DNA from: Synechococcus sp. RSCCF101
GTDB lineage: Bacteria > Cyanobacteriota > Cyanobacteriia > PCC-6307 > Cyanobiaceae
Direction of reading: 5' to 3'
Length of the DNA stretch: 64,000 bases
NCBI RefSeq assembly: GCF_008807075.1
Contig: NZ_CP035632.1
Location: 1-64,000, forward strand
In this document: positions 9,731 through 19,687 of the stretch, in pieces
Position numbering within the stretch: position 1 is the stretch's first letter
Layout: the number at the start of each line of letters is the position of its first letter
Notes under the pieces: model-generated
Told to the model about the DNA's origin: nothing
The model's database searches: none
The model's input: the letters and a program-made list of their open reading frames with translations, nothing else
Made by a program: the position numbers and the translations under genes

Positions 9731-10570
9731 TCAGTCGGTTTCCGCTTGTGCAGAGGCACTGGCTGGCTTCGCCGCAATCCCCAGCTCCGGTTGCTCGGGA
9801 TCGGTGAGATCGATGCTCACGAGCCGGCGTCCGCTCAGTTGCTGGGGCAGTTTGCTCGTGAGGTGCCGCATCACGGCCAGTCGCTCCGGGTGGCGACCGT
9901 CATCGGAGCCCAGCAGCACATCGCCCAGGGCCTCGGTGCTCAGCCAGAGCTCGCCATTGCTCTCGAACCGCACTCTTGAGAGCGGGCTGCCCATGCCGTC
10001 GCGACGCTCCAGCACCTGCTCGAGCGTGGGGCGATAGCGCTGCTGCCAGCCCAGCACCCGGATCGAGGTGAGAGGCTCCTCGCCGGCAGCCAGCAGAGAG
10101 CGGTCCATCCAGTGCCCCGCGCCGTCCACGAGCCCCGCCTCCACGCCGGAGCGGGTCGGACGTTCCGCGTGCGCCAGGGGATCCCGGTCCGTGAGACGGA
10201 CCATGAGGCGTGGGGGCAGCATCCGCCGTTGCACGTGCACCTCCTGCACCGGAAGCATGGTGCCCAGGCGCTCCTCCACTTCGCTGGGCACCAGATCGAG
10301 CAGGGTGCGGGGGAAGGAGAGCTCCAGGGCCTCGAGCACCCGCTCCCGTCCGAGCCGTTCGCTGCCGCTCACCACCACCTGGTCGGCACGGCTCAGCTGC
10401 CAGCCCTGATCCAGCACGAGCACTCCCAGGCCGCCGGCCGCGGCCAGGAAGAACAGCAGCCGCCAGGCGTTGGCCAGGCCCTCCCACTGCTTCTGGCGGC
10501 GCATCAGCCGGCGCCGTTCAGCGCCGGGGGAGCGGACCCGCGATCGCACCGGGGGCGTCACAGATCGCAT
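9731..10570 (-). CDS. ftsQ: Cell division protein FtsQ/DivIB-like
   Basis: Single-pass divisome protein linking early and late division proteins. A basic N-terminus (RRRLMRRQKQWEG) precedes one membrane helix (RLLFFLAAAGGLGVLVL, about residues 37-53). A POTRA-like domain follows (QVVVSGSERLGRERVLEAL, QEVHVQRRMLPPRLMVRLTDRDPLA), then the FtsQ beta domain. The 279-residue length is usual. It overlaps the upstream small membrane gene by 13 bases, and the ddl-(hypothetical)-ftsQ-ftsZ order is typical of picocyanobacteria. Confidence 0.9.
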   Translation of the reverse strand: MRSVTPPVRSRVRSPGAERRRLMRRQKQWEGLANAWRLLFFLAAAGGLGVLVLDQGWQLSRADQVVVSGSERLGRERVLEALELSFPRTLLDLVPSEVEERLGTMLPVQEVHVQRRMLPPRLMVRLTDRDPLAHAERPTRSGVEAGLVDGAGHWMDRSLLAAGEEPLTSIRVLGWQQRYRPTLEQVLERRDGMGSPLSRVRFESNGELWLSTEALGDVLLGSDDGRHPERLAVMRHLTSKLPQQLSGRRLVSIDLTDPEQPELGIAAKPASASAQAETD

Positions 10571-10968
10571 CGGCAGCGGGCCATCAGTTCATCCATCCAG
10601 AGCCGGGCCCGGTCGGCATCGGCGAAGGGCACATCCGCCTGCTGTCCCGCCCCGACCAGGCGGATCCGGCACTGGCCCTGGGATTCCTCGGTCAGGGGCG
10701 CTTCGCCCGTGTCGAGGGCCAGCAGCTCCAGCAGCTCCAGCTGACGGACCCGGAATTCACCCTGGGGGTTGAGCTTGCCGGCTTCGAAACTCGCCCAGCT
10801 CAGCAGACCGTCCTTCAGCCGCGCCGCTCCCTGGCCGTCGAGCTTGGCCAGTTCCGAGCCGGTCGCCCAGGTTCGGAACAGGCCCTGTCGCCGTCGCTCC
10901 AGCCAGCCCAGGGCGGTGAGCAGAACGAAGAACAGGAGCAGCGGAAGCCAGAGGAGACCCTGGGTCAT
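10558..10968 (-). CDS. Small membrane-anchored protein of unknown function (ddl-ftsQ intergene)
   Basis: 136 residues with one N-terminal membrane helix ([19 protein letters not shown]) followed by a basic stretch and a soluble domain with no motif I recognise. I chose the ATG at 10968, whose ATGA overlaps the ddl stop; the longer frame upstream has no support. Position between ddl and ftsQ suggests an envelope or division role, but this is context only. Confidence 0.75.
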   Translation of the reverse strand: MTQGLLWLPLLLFFVLLTALGWLERRRQGLFRTWATGSELAKLDGQGAARLKDGLLSWASFEAGKLNPQGEFRVRQLELLELLALDTGEAPLTEESQGQCRIRLVGAGQQADVPFADADRARLWMDELMARCRCDL

Positions 10969-12119
10969 GGCAATGCGGGGGTGACCCCGACGGCCGCCCC
11001 ATCCTCGCTGGCCGGCGCGGCGGCATCGTCGTCCAGGGCCAGCCGGATCAGGCGGTGCACCAGTTCCGGCAGGGGCACGCCGGAGGCCTGCCAGAGCATC
11101 GGGTACATGCTCTGGGATGTGAATCCGGGGAGGGTGTTGATCTCGTTGACCCACAACCGCTCCACGCCGGGCTCGTAGAAAAAGTCAACGCGAGCCAGTC
11201 CGCTGGCCGCCACGGCCCGGCAACTGGCCACGGCCAGTCGGCGGATCTGCTCACGGATGCCGTCCGGGATCTCGGCCGGGATCAGGCAGTGGCTCAGTCC
11301 GTCGCTGTATTTGGCGGTGTAGTCGTACCAGTCGGCGTCGAAGCGGATCTCCCCCACCACCGAGGCCTCCAGCCGCCGGCCGCCCAGAACGGCGCATTCG
11401 AGCTCTCGGGCGCTGACGCCCTGCTCCACCACCAGACGGGAATCGTGACGGCAGGCTTCCAGAAGGCCCGTGCGGAGTTCCTCCCGGCTGTTGCAGCGGC
11501 TGATGCCCACCGAGGACCCGAGGTTCGCCGGCTTCACGAAGCAGGGGTAGCCGAGGGCCTGCTCCAGTTCGGCGGCCAGCGCCTCGCCATCGCTCATCAC
11601 CCGCGTGCGGTCGCAGGATCGATAGGGCACCTGGGGCAGCCCGGCAGCCGCGAAGGCGGCCTTCATGGCCTGCTTGTCCATGCCCATGGCCGACCCCAGC
11701 ACCCCCGAGCCGACGAACGGCGTTCCCATCAGGGTGAACAGTCCCTGAACGGTGCCGTCCTCTCCGTTGGGGCCGTGCAGGACGGGGAACCAGACCTGCA
11801 CGGCCTCGGCGGCGGCGGGCAGACCCCGGAAGCCCGCTCGGGGAGAGGCTTCGGATGAGTCGGAAGGCGAGCCGGATGGCGTCTCGGCCGCGGCGGCCGG
11901 CTCATCAGGCTCCCCCCGCTCCAGCACGGTCTCCGCCACCTCCGGCGGTTGCCAGCCTCCCTGGCGGTCGATGTAGATCGGAATGACCCGATAGCGGGAC
12001 CTGTTGAGCGGATCCCTCAGCCCCTGCAGCACCGTGCGGGCCGAGCGGATCGACACCGCATGCTCCCCGGAGGCGCCGCCGAACAGAAGACCGATGGAGA
12101 GGGGGGGAGCGAAAGGCAT
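10965..12119 (-). CDS. ddl: D-alanine--D-alanine ligase
   Basis: ATP-grasp enzyme making D-Ala-D-Ala for peptidoglycan. Residues include [17 protein letters not shown] at the N-terminus, [43 protein letters not shown] and the Mg-binding RVDFFYEPG with [11 protein letters not shown]. Its 384 residues make it longer than the E. coli enzyme, partly through a low-complexity Glu/Ser/Pro/Ala insertion around residues 65-95. Start chosen at [12 protein letters not shown] (12119). It precedes the small membrane gene and ftsQ on the same strand. Confidence 0.96.
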   Translation of the reverse strand: MPFAPPLSIGLLFGGASGEHAVSIRSARTVLQGLRDPLNRSRYRVIPIYIDRQGGWQPPEVAETVLERGEPDEPAAAAETPSGSPSDSSEASPRAGFRGLPAAAEAVQVWFPVLHGPNGEDGTVQGLFTLMGTPFVGSGVLGSAMGMDKQAMKAAFAAAGLPQVPYRSCDRTRVMSDGEALAAELEQALGYPCFVKPANLGSSVGISRCNSREELRTGLLEACRHDSRLVVEQGVSARELECAVLGGRRLEASVVGEIRFDADWYDYTAKYSDGLSHCLIPAEIPDGIREQIRRLAVASCRAVAASGLARVDFFYEPGVERLWVNEINTLPGFTSQSMYPMLWQASGVPLPELVHRLIRLALDDDAAAPASEDGAAVGVTPALP

Positions 12120-12183
12120 GCGGCGACTGCGGCCTGGCGCCGCAGACCTGGGTCGGCCAAAGGTATCAGCGCTGCCGCGTCCG

Positions 12184-13641
12184 TCAGCCCCCCGAGGATT
12201 GATGCTTCGGTTCAGGGGACAACGCCAGGGCCGTGCCGCTGAGGGAGAAGGGGCGCGTCTCCTCGATCCGCACCTGCACAAGCGCGCCGGTGGGGATCGC
12301 CGTGCCATCGGCGAGCCGGGCCGGGAAGAAGGTGAGCCGGTTGGTGCGGGTGCGGCCCATCAGCTGATCGCTGCGGCGGGGATTGGCTCCCTCCACCAGC
12401 ACCTCTTCGCAGCGTCCCAGGTAGCGGCGGCTGCGCGATCGGGCCGAGCGCTCCACCAGGGCATTGAGCTCCTGCAGCCGTGCCACCTTGACCTCCTCGC
12501 TCAGCTGATCCGGCCAGGTGGCCGCCGGCGTGCCCGGCCTCGGTGAGTAGGCCGCCGTGTTCACCTGATCGAAGCCCAGGCGGTCGATCAGGGTCAGGGT
12601 CCGCCGGAACTGCTCGTCGCTTTCGCCCGGGAAGGCCACGATCACATCGGCGCTGATGGAGGCATCGGGGATGCGCTGCCGGATGCGTTCGATGATCCGC
12701 TCGTAGCGGGCGACCGTGTAGCCACGGCCCATGGCTTTGAGGATGGTGTCGTCGCCGCTCTGGAAGGGGATGTGGAAGTGTTCGCAGACCTTGTCCAGCT
12801 GGGCGCAGGCGTCGATCAGCCGATCGGTGAAATAGCGGGGGTGACTGGTGGCGAATCGAAACCGTTCGATCCCGTCCACGTCGTGCACGGCATGGAGGAG
12901 ATCGGTGAGGGTGTGGGCGTGTCGACCCTCCGGCGTGCTGCCGGGCAGGTCGCGGCCGTAGGCATCGATGTTCTGCCCGAGCAGGGTCACCTCCCGGTAG
13001 CCCCGCGCGGCGAGCCCCTTGATCTCGGAGCGGATCGCCGCCGGCAGCCGCGACTGCTCCCTGCCCCGGACCGCGGGCACCACGCAGTAGGTGCAGCGTT
13101 CGTTGCAGCCGTAGATCACGTTGACCCAGGCGCAGACGCTGCTGTCGCGGCGGGCCGTGCTGATGTCCTCGAGGATGTGGTGCTCGTCGGTCGCCACCAC
13201 CTGCTGACCGTTGGCCACCTGCTGCAGGAGCGTTTCCAGCCGATTGGCGTGCTGGGGACCCATCACCAGATCCAGCTCGGGCACCCGCCGCAGCAGGGCG
13301 GCACCCTCCTGCTGGGCCACGCATCCGGCCACCACCAGGGTCAGGCTCGGGTCCAGGCGCTTGCGCTGGGCCTGTCGCCCCAGGTGGCTGTAGACCTTCT
13401 GCTCGGCGTTGTCGCGGATGGTGCAGGTGTTGTAGAGAACGACGCTCGCGCTCTGCTCCGTCTCCGCCGGCCGCAGGCCCATCGACTCCAGGATGCCGGC
13501 CATCCGTTCGGAATCGGCCTTGTTCATCTGGCAGCCGAAGGTGGTGATCCAGTAGGTCCTGCCGGCGGCGGCGCCGGTCTCCTCCGGATCGGCCGGCCCG
13601 CTCAGGGGCCTGACGGAATGAGGGCTCAGCGTCGAGGTCAT
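12184..13641 (-). CDS. miaB: tRNA-2-methylthio-N6-dimethylallyladenosine synthase MiaB
   Basis: Radical SAM methylthiotransferase that modifies A37 of tRNAs reading UNN codons. Order: N-terminal UPF0004 domain with three cluster cysteines ([37 protein letters not shown]), radical SAM motif [17 protein letters not shown], then a C-terminal TRAM domain ([16 protein letters not shown]). The 485-residue length is normal. I prefer the ATG at 13641, whose ATGA overlaps the stop of the glutaminase gene; an in-frame ATG at 13659 is the alternative. Confidence 0.95.
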   Translation of the reverse strand: MTSTLSPHSVRPLSGPADPEETGAAAGRTYWITTFGCQMNKADSERMAGILESMGLRPAETEQSASVVLYNTCTIRDNAEQKVYSHLGRQAQRKRLDPSLTLVVAGCVAQQEGAALLRRVPELDLVMGPQHANRLETLLQQVANGQQVVATDEHHILEDISTARRDSSVCAWVNVIYGCNERCTYCVVPAVRGREQSRLPAAIRSEIKGLAARGYREVTLLGQNIDAYGRDLPGSTPEGRHAHTLTDLLHAVHDVDGIERFRFATSHPRYFTDRLIDACAQLDKVCEHFHIPFQSGDDTILKAMGRGYTVARYERIIERIRQRIPDASISADVIVAFPGESDEQFRRTLTLIDRLGFDQVNTAAYSPRPGTPAATWPDQLSEEVKVARLQELNALVERSARSRSRRYLGRCEEVLVEGANPRRSDQLMGRTRTNRLTFFPARLADGTAIPTGALVQVRIEETRPFSLSGTALALSPEPKHQSSGG

Positions 13642-15512
13642 GAGGGCAGTCTGGGCCATTGCACCTCCGGCTGTTCCAGCAGGCTCAGCTGCTGACTCGC
13701 CAGCGTCAGCTTGCGGGCCGTCTCCCGGTAGAGGAGGCGCATCAGCGCCAGAGCCAGCGCCGATTCGCTCCGCTCGAGCTGCTCGAACACCGCGCGGCTC
13801 AGCACACGGCAGCAGCCCTCCGTCTCGCTCACCACGTCCGCACCGTGGCGACTGCCGGTGACGAAGGCGACTTCGCCGAAACACACCCCCGGTCCGAAGG
13901 TGGCCAGCCGCACCGGCCGCTGCGCGCCCGGACGATCGAGCACCGCACTGAAGCTGCCGGCCTCGATCACGAACAGGGCATCGGCCTCACTCCCTGCGCG
14001 GCAGACCGTCTCGCCCGCCGCGTAGCAGCGCACCTCCATCAGCCGCGCCAGCTGGCCGGGGCAGGGATCGGGCAGCTGGCCGAGGAGATCGGCCGCACCG
14101 CCAGCCTCCGGCCCTGTCCGGTCATCAGCGTCATCCGGTCTGCTCCGGTCCTCCAGCAGGAGTGTTTCGGCCGCCTCGATGGCGGGATCGAGACCGGGGT
14201 ACACGGCCACGTTCTCAATGCGGAGCAGTTCCTGCAGCGGATCCGCCAGATGGCCCAGGCCACAGAGCAGAACCGTGACGCTGCTGCGGTGGAGTGTCTC
14301 GAACGCCGGCCGCAGCAGGTCGATGCCGATGCGTGAGACGTCCAGCACCCCAGCCAGATCGAGGACGAGAAAGCTGCCCGGCTCCGCGCAGGGCTCGATG
14401 TAGGCCAGCAGCTCCTCGGTGGCTGCGAAGTCGAGCACTCCCTGCACCTGCAGCACCCGGATGCGATCCCCGCACCGATCCAGCACGGCGCATTCCGCCC
14501 GGTCGCGCCAGTGCCGTGAATGCCGCGTGCAGGCGGTGGTGGCGGAACGGATGGTGGTGCCTGAGCGGGGCGGCTGGTCGAACAGATGCAGCTGCCATCG
14601 CCGTGAGAGCTCCTCGCAGACCGCGACCCCGCGCACCGAATTGCCGTAGGCATCCAGGGGTGGCGAGTACACCGCCAGGCCCAGCTGGCCCGGAACCACC
14701 GCCAGCAGGCCGCCTCCCACACCGCTCTTGGCCGGCATTCCGACCGTGTGCAGCCACTGGCCGCTGTAGTCGTACATGCCGCAGCTGCCCATCACCGCCA
14801 GCACGGCGCTGCTCAGTTCCGGATCGATGACCCGGGTGCCGCGGAAGGGATGGCGTCCCTGGCAGGCCAGGCAGGAGGCCATCACCGCCAGATCCCGGCA
14901 GGTGACCTGCACCGAGCACTGACGGAAGTAGAGCTGCAGCGAGGCCTCGGGGTCGGTCTCGATGATCCCGGCATTGCGTAGCAGGTGACCGATGGCCCGG
15001 TTGCGGTGGCCGCTGTCCCGTTCGGAGCGGAACACGGCTTCGTCCACCTCCAGGGGCCGGCCCGCCAGCCCGGCGTAGAAGGCCAGGAGCCCGGCCTCGG
15101 CGCCATCGGGGTCGTGCGCCCAGATCTGGGCCGTGGTGGCGATGGCACCGGCGTTGATCATCGGGTTCATCGGAATCCCGCTGTCCGGATCGAGGCTGAT
15201 GGCGTTGAAGGCCTCTCCGGATGGCTCCACCCCCACCTTCTGCAGCATCTTCTCGGGAGAGAGGAGCGAGAGCGCCAGGGCGTAGCTGAAGGGCTTGGAG
15301 ATCGACTGGATGGTGAAGGGTGTCTCGCTGTCGCCGACGCTGTACAGACGACCGTCGCTGGTGGCCACCGCAATGCCGAAGGCATCGGGACTGGCCCGCG
15401 CCAGCTCGGGGATGTAGTCCGCCAGCCGGCCGTCGCGCCGGCCGATGAGGCTCTGATGGACCTCATTCAGCAGACCCTGGATCAGCGAGGACGTCGCCGC
15501 AGGTGTGGGCAT
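13638..15512 (-). CDS. glsA: Glutaminase A fused to STAS and cyclic-nucleotide-binding domains
   Basis: The N-terminal ~310 residues are a serine-dependent glutaminase (Gln to Glu plus ammonia): the S-x-x-K pair is in [11 protein letters not shown] (S70, K73), with NPMINAGAI and [22 protein letters not shown]. Residues ~340-430 form a STAS domain ([38 protein letters not shown]). Residues ~490-610 form a cNMP-binding domain with a phosphate-cassette-like [15 protein letters not shown]. At 624 residues it is about twice the usual length of bacterial GlsA. The domain order suggests enzyme activity tied to partner binding and to a nucleotide signal (inference). It is divergent from dgcA, with 87 bases between starts. 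Confidence 0.9.
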   Translation of the reverse strand: MPTPAATSSLIQGLLNEVHQSLIGRRDGRLADYIPELARASPDAFGIAVATSDGRLYSVGDSETPFTIQSISKPFSYALALSLLSPEKMLQKVGVEPSGEAFNAISLDPDSGIPMNPMINAGAIATTAQIWAHDPDGAEAGLLAFYAGLAGRPLEVDEAVFRSERDSGHRNRAIGHLLRNAGIIETDPEASLQLYFRQCSVQVTCRDLAVMASCLACQGRHPFRGTRVIDPELSSAVLAVMGSCGMYDYSGQWLHTVGMPAKSGVGGGLLAVVPGQLGLAVYSPPLDAYGNSVRGVAVCEELSRRWQLHLFDQPPRSGTTIRSATTACTRHSRHWRDRAECAVLDRCGDRIRVLQVQGVLDFAATEELLAYIEPCAEPGSFLVLDLAGVLDVSRIGIDLLRPAFETLHRSSVTVLLCGLGHLADPLQELLRIENVAVYPGLDPAIEAAETLLLEDRSRPDDADDRTGPEAGGAADLLGQLPDPCPGQLARLMEVRCYAAGETVCRAGSEADALFVIEAGSFSAVLDRPGAQRPVRLATFGPGVCFGEVAFVTGSRHGADVVSETEGCCRVLSRAVFEQLERSESALALALMRLLYRETARKLTLASQQLSLLEQPEVQWPRLPS

Positions 15513-15599
15513 GGCGCGATCCGGAGGCGGCCTTCCAGGTTCCCGCAAGGGAAGGTTGTGGCAGGTTGAGACCCGGTCTCATTGCCAGGGCCCGCGCCG

Positions 15600-16712
15600 A
15601 TGCTGATCCGCATCCGCCCCTTTCGCCTCACCAAGGCCGTGCCTCTGGCGATCAGTCGGGGCACCACGTCGGCCGTGACCCATCTGGAGGTTCGGCTGGA
15701 CCATGAGGGCCTGGTGGGCATCGGGGAAACCGGTGGCTTCGAGACCGGTCATCGTGGTTATGAGACCGATGCCGTGGCCGCTGAGCTGAAGGCGTTGCCG
15801 CCCGATCTGGGTGGCCTGGATCCGCGGATGCCCCAGGCCTTCGAGTCGCTTCTGGCCGGCCTGTCGCCGCCGGCGCGCTGCGGCCTCGATCTGGCTCTGC
15901 TCGACTGGTGGGCCCGCTGGCTGAATCGGCCCCTCTGGCAGCTCTGGGGACTGCAGAGCGAGACGGGTCAGCTGGCCACCAGCGTGACGCTCGGTCTGGG
16001 CACGGTGGGGGCCGTTCTCTCCCGCCTGGAGCGCTGGTGGACCCAGCTGCCGGCGAGCCGCATCAAGCTCAAGCTGGGCAGTTCGGATGGCCCAGGGCAT
16101 GACCGGCTGCTGCTGCATGCCGTGGCCGGCGCGCTGGAGCGCAGGCGTGAGGAGCACGGGCAGCCCCTGGAGCTGCAGGTGGATGCCAATGGCGGCTGGA
16201 CCGTGGAATCCACCCTCCGTCTGATGCCGGATCTGGTGCGCTGCGGCGTCAGCCTGCTGGAACAGCCCCTGCCGCCCGATCCGGACCCGCGGCACGACAG
16301 TGCCGGCTTCGCGGCCCTGCATCCGCAGTGCCCGATGCCGCTGGTGGCCGATGAGAGCTGCTGGGATCTGGAGGATCTGCTGCGGCTGGCACCCCATGTG
16401 GACGGCATCAACATCAAGCTGCTCAAGAGCGGCGGGCTGAGCGAGGGGCTGCTGATGGCCCGCACGGCTCGCCGGCTGGGCCTCTCGGTGATGCTGGGCT
16501 GCTATTCCGACGGCGGGCTGCTCAACGGTGCGGCGGCCCAGCTGCTGCCGCTCGCCCGCTGGCCCGACCTGGACAGCCACCTCAATCTGCTGGATGACCC
16601 GTTCCGGGGCCTGCCCCTGCAGGGTGATCGCCTCAGTCCACCCCATGGCATCGGCCTGGGCATCACGATGGACAGCCGGACACGGGATGAGCCCGCCGAT
16701 GCCCGCTCCTGA
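15600..16712 (+). CDS. dgcA: Enolase-superfamily epimerase, DgcA / Ala-Glu epimerase-like
   Basis: Muconate-lactonizing subgroup enolase-superfamily fold, 370 residues. Visible catalytic set: K-x-K in SRIKLKLGS, metal ligands in QVDANGGW, LLEQPLP and VADESC, and the opposite lysine in GINIKLLKSGGL, followed by MLGCYSDGGL. These are the hallmarks of L-Ala-D/L-Glu epimerases and of N-acetyl-D-glutamate racemase DgcA. The downstream DUF1611 gene overlaps it by 26 bases, which favours the DgcA role (D-Glu recycling) over a generic dipeptide epimerase. Start chosen at MLIRIRPFRLTKAV; a TTG 18 bases upstream is the alternative. Confidence 0.78.
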   Translation: MLIRIRPFRLTKAVPLAISRGTTSAVTHLEVRLDHEGLVGIGETGGFETGHRGYETDAVAAELKALPPDLGGLDPRMPQAFESLLAGLSPPARCGLDLALLDWWARWLNRPLWQLWGLQSETGQLATSVTLGLGTVGAVLSRLERWWTQLPASRIKLKLGSSDGPGHDRLLLHAVAGALERRREEHGQPLELQVDANGGWTVESTLRLMPDLVRCGVSLLEQPLPPDPDPRHDSAGFAALHPQCPMPLVADESCWDLEDLLRLAPHVDGINIKLLKSGGLSEGLLMARTARRLGLSVMLGCYSDGGLLNGAAAQLLPLARWPDLDSHLNLLDDPFRGLPLQGDRLSPPHGIGLGITMDSRTRDEPADARS

Positions 16713-17793
16713 CCCGGCGGATTTCCCGCCGCTGCGCGATCACCACCGTGTGGTGCTGCTTCAGCACGGCGGCCTGAAGGGCCTGGGGGGCAAGACCGGC
16801 CTGGCGATGCTGCGCTACCGCAGCGGGCCCATCGTGGCGGTTGTGGATCCGGAGCATGCGGGCGGGGATCTCCAGTCCCTCACCGGTGTGGCGCGGGAGG
16901 TGCCCGTCGTGGCCTCGATCGAGCAGGCCTTGGGCCGGCGCCCCGAGGTGGCGGTGATCGGCCTGGCGCCATCGGGGGGGCGCCTGAGCGGGCCGCTGCG
17001 CCGGGATGTGCTGGCGGCGCTTCGCCACGGCCTCTGTGTGGCCAACGGCCTCCACACGCGGCTGGCGGACGACGAGGAGGTGCGGGCCAGCGGGGTCCCC
17101 CTCGAGCGCATCTGGGATCTGCGCCGGGAGCCGCCCGGTCTGGCGGTGGCTGCCGCCCGGGCCGCCGGGCTGCCGCAGCGCCGCGTGCTGGCCATCGGCA
17201 CGGACATGGCCGTGGGAAAGATGAGCGCCTGCTTGGAGGTGCTGGCGGCGGCCCGGCGCCGGGGTGTGGCCGCCCGTTTCGTGGGCACCGGCCAGGCCGG
17301 CATCCTGATCTCAGGCCGTGGCGTGGCTCTCGATGCCGTGCGGGTGGACTACGCCCCCGGCGCTGTGGAGGGGGCTGTGCTCGGCACCGCCGCCGACTTG
17401 GCCCCCGATGGCCTGGTGCTGGTGGAGGGCCAGGGCTCCCTCTGCCATCCGGGCTCCAGCGCCACCCTGCCGCTGCTGCGCGGCAGCCAGCCCACCGACC
17501 TGCTGATGGTGCACCGGGCCGGTCAGACGGGTGTTGACCGTGTGCCCGGCGTGGCGATTCCCCCGCTGGATGTCCTGCGGTCGACCGTGGAGGCCGTGGC
17601 GGCGATGGCCATCCCCGCGGGCTCCACGCCGCCGGGCGTCCGGGCGCTGGCTCTCAACACCTCAGGGCTCGGGGACACCGAGGCTCGTGCCGCGTGTCAC
17701 CGGCACGAGGATCAGCTGGGCCTGGTCTGCGACGATCCGGTCCGCCATGGGGCGGATCGGATCCTCGAGGCGCTGCTGGAGAGCCAGGGATGA
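16687..17793 (+). CDS. dgcN: DUF1611 P-loop protein, DgcN-like (D-glutamate N-acetyltransferase)
   Basis: 368-residue DUF1611 protein with a P-loop-like IGTDMAVGKMSACLEV (near residue 176) and the family segments GTGQAGILISGRGVALDAV, GAVEGAVL and VEGQGSLCHPGSSATLP. Members of this family paired with a DgcA epimerase have been described as D-glutamate N-acetyltransferases acting in D-Glu catabolism. The start ATG at 16687 lies inside the end of dgcA, so the two are translationally coupled. The specific reaction here is inferred from pairing, not from residues. Confidence 0.78.
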   Translation: MSPPMPAPDPADFPPLRDHHRVVLLQHGGLKGLGGKTGLAMLRYRSGPIVAVVDPEHAGGDLQSLTGVAREVPVVASIEQALGRRPEVAVIGLAPSGGRLSGPLRRDVLAALRHGLCVANGLHTRLADDEEVRASGVPLERIWDLRREPPGLAVAAARAAGLPQRRVLAIGTDMAVGKMSACLEVLAAARRRGVAARFVGTGQAGILISGRGVALDAVRVDYAPGAVEGAVLGTAADLAPDGLVLVEGQGSLCHPGSSATLPLLRGSQPTDLLMVHRAGQTGVDRVPGVAIPPLDVLRSTVEAVAAMAIPAGSTPPGVRALALNTSGLGDTEARAACHRHEDQLGLVCDDPVRHGADRILEALLESQG

Positions 17794-17799
17794 CGAAAG

Positions 17800-17873
17800 G
17801 GCGAGCGAGGGGATTCGAACCCCCGAATAGCGGCGCCACAAGCCGCTGCCTTAACCACTTGGCGACGCCCGCC
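17800..17873 (-). tRNA. trnH: tRNA-His (GTG)
   Basis: The complement folds as a full cloverleaf: acceptor GCGGGCG pairs with CGCTCGC near the 3' end, and an extra 5' G (position -1) faces the C73 discriminator, the identity mark of tRNA-His. The anticodon loop reads CTTGTGG with anticodon GTG, and the T arm is GGGGGTTCGAATCCCC. The CCA end is not encoded. Confidence 0.95.
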
Positions 17874-17923
17874 ATGTCGGTGACAATCTACCCAATCGAC
17901 ACCGGAACCCCTGTGAGGCCGCT

Positions 17924-18400
17924 GTGAGCGCGTCGCGAGCCTCCCTCGGGCTCTCCATCGCCGGGGCCGCGGCCCTGGCCCTCTCCGCCACCGCTCTGGT
18001 GATGAGCAATCCGGACCCGCAGGCCTTCGAGGACTACGCCGGCGAGCGCATCGCCCGCCATCTGAGTGAGGACCTCTGCGGCCGGGGAGGGCTGCCGCTG
18101 CTGTTTCAGCTGATCGCTCAGGACTGCGAGCGCCTGGTGCAGGACCAGCGCTCGGCGCTCGGACGCCTCGCCCGCAGCCACACCCGCCGGGTCAATCTGG
18201 GTCTGTTCAGCCTCTATGCCACCGAGCTGGGTGGTCAGGCTCTGCTGCCGGGACTGCGTCTGCCGCGCTTCAGCGTCACCACCCTGGCGGTGGCGGGTCG
18301 CTTCCACACCCTTCCCCGCCTCGATCAGGACGATGACGCGTCCGATGGCCAGGCCGGCACCGGTTCGGAGTCGTCATCCGGACAGGCGCGCAACCGGTGA
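17924..18400 (+). CDS. DUF4359-like secreted/anchored protein
   Basis: 158-residue protein with an N-terminal hydrophobic segment (LGLSIAGAAALALSATALVM) then NPDPQAFEDYAGERIARHLSEDLC, the pattern of the cyanobacterial DUF4359 family. Two cysteines in the exported part (DLC and QDC) could form a disulfide. The C-terminus is acidic and low complexity. Starts at a GTG; its end overlaps the next gene by GTGA. Function unknown. Confidence 0.7.
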   Translation: MSASRASLGLSIAGAAALALSATALVMSNPDPQAFEDYAGERIARHLSEDLCGRGGLPLLFQLIAQDCERLVQDQRSALGRLARSHTRRVNLGLFSLYATELGGQALLPGLRLPRFSVTTLAVAGRFHTLPRLDQDDDASDGQAGTGSESSSGQARNR

Positions 18401-19653
18401 GCGACCCCTGCAGCGGTGAGCTCCGGGCCCGTGTTCCCCGCTGCCTCCTGGATCCACGGGCACCGGCCCCGGCCACCAGCCACGGGGACGGCTGGCAGGC
18501 CGTTCATCTGAGGTGGCGCGAGGCCCGCCTGCAGCAGGTGCAGCCGCTGCCGGAACCCTCCGACCTCAGCGCACCCCTGGTGCTGCCCACCTTCTGTGAG
18601 GCGCATGCCCACCTCGACAAGGTCTTCACCTGGAGGGAGCACCCCAACCGTGAGGGTTCGATGGACGGGGCTCTGGCGGCCAACATGCAGGAGCATGGGT
18701 TGCGAACCGCGGAGGCGGTCCACGCCCGCGCCAACGCAGCGCTGGAGCGGGCCTGGCATTACGGCGTTCGTGCGATCCGCAGCCATGTGGACAGCCTCGG
18801 CCCCGGTGCGGCGGCCAGCTGGGATGCCCTCACGACGCTGCGGCGCCAGTGGCGCGGCCGGATCGAGCTGGACCTGGTTGCCATGGTGCCCCTGGATCAG
18901 TGGTCCACGCCGGCCGGCGTGGCGCTGGCCGATCGGGTGGCCGCCGCCGGCGGGCTGCTGGGCGGCGTGGTCGGCCCTCCCTTTCCGCGCGATCCCCGTC
19001 GTGGCGGCGGCCTGAAGGCTCTGCTGGCGCTGGCCCGCAGCCGCGGGCTCGGGATGGACCTGCACATCGATGAAGGCGATGACCATCCCGGCCGTGGTCT
19101 GCTGGCTCTCGCCGCTGCGCTCGAGCGGGACCGGCGGCGGGGCCTGCCCGCCACCGGTCCGATCACCTGCAGCCACGCCTGCAGCATGGGCCTGATGAGC
19201 GATCGGGCCTGCGGGCGCCTGGCGCAGCGGCTGGAGGCCCTCGGCATCGCGGTGGTGGCCCTGCCGCTGACGAACCTCTGGCTGCTGGGTCGCCGCCCCG
19301 GCCGCACACCGGTGCGACGTCCGCTGGCTCCGATCGCCCAGCTGCAGGAGGCGGGCGTGACGGTGGCGGTGGCCAGCGACAACGTGCAGGATCCCTGGTT
19401 CCCGGGCGGCGACCTCGATCCGATCGAGTTGCTGCGCTTCTCGGTGCCGGCAGCCCAGCTCCTGCCCTGGAGCCGCCTGGGCCTGTCCTGTTTCACCACG
19501 GCACCCGCGCGCATCCTCCGGCAGGACTGGGACGGTGTGCTGCGTCAGGGGGCTCCGGCGGATCTGGTGGCGCTGGAGGCCCGCGACTGGTCGGACCTGC
19601 TGGCCCGGCCCCCGGCCCGCCGCGTGCTGCGCTGTGGCATCTGGTTGCGGTAG
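18397..19653 (+). CDS. Cytosine deaminase-like amidohydrolase
   Basis: Metal-dependent amidohydrolase of the CodA subgroup, 418 residues. Metal and substrate residues: H-x-H in EAHAHLDK, HIDEGDD, SHACSMG and the late Asp in ASDNVQDPWFPGGDLDP, all matching the CodA layout. The natural substrate is not decided by this; cyanobacterial members could deaminate other N-heterocycles. It overlaps DUF4359 by 4 bases and is followed 34 bases later by the FAD oxidoreductase, so the three are probably one operon. Confidence 0.82.
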   Translation: MSDPCSGELRARVPRCLLDPRAPAPATSHGDGWQAVHLRWREARLQQVQPLPEPSDLSAPLVLPTFCEAHAHLDKVFTWREHPNREGSMDGALAANMQEHGLRTAEAVHARANAALERAWHYGVRAIRSHVDSLGPGAAASWDALTTLRRQWRGRIELDLVAMVPLDQWSTPAGVALADRVAAAGGLLGGVVGPPFPRDPRRGGGLKALLALARSRGLGMDLHIDEGDDHPGRGLLALAAALERDRRRGLPATGPITCSHACSMGLMSDRACGRLAQRLEALGIAVVALPLTNLWLLGRRPGRTPVRRPLAPIAQLQEAGVTVAVASDNVQDPWFPGGDLDPIELLRFSVPAAQLLPWSRLGLSCFTTAPARILRQDWDGVLRQGAPADLVALEARDWSDLLARPPARRVLRCGIWLR

Positions 19654-19687
19654 ACCTCCCGGAGTGCCGCCGTTCTGGCCGGAGTCC

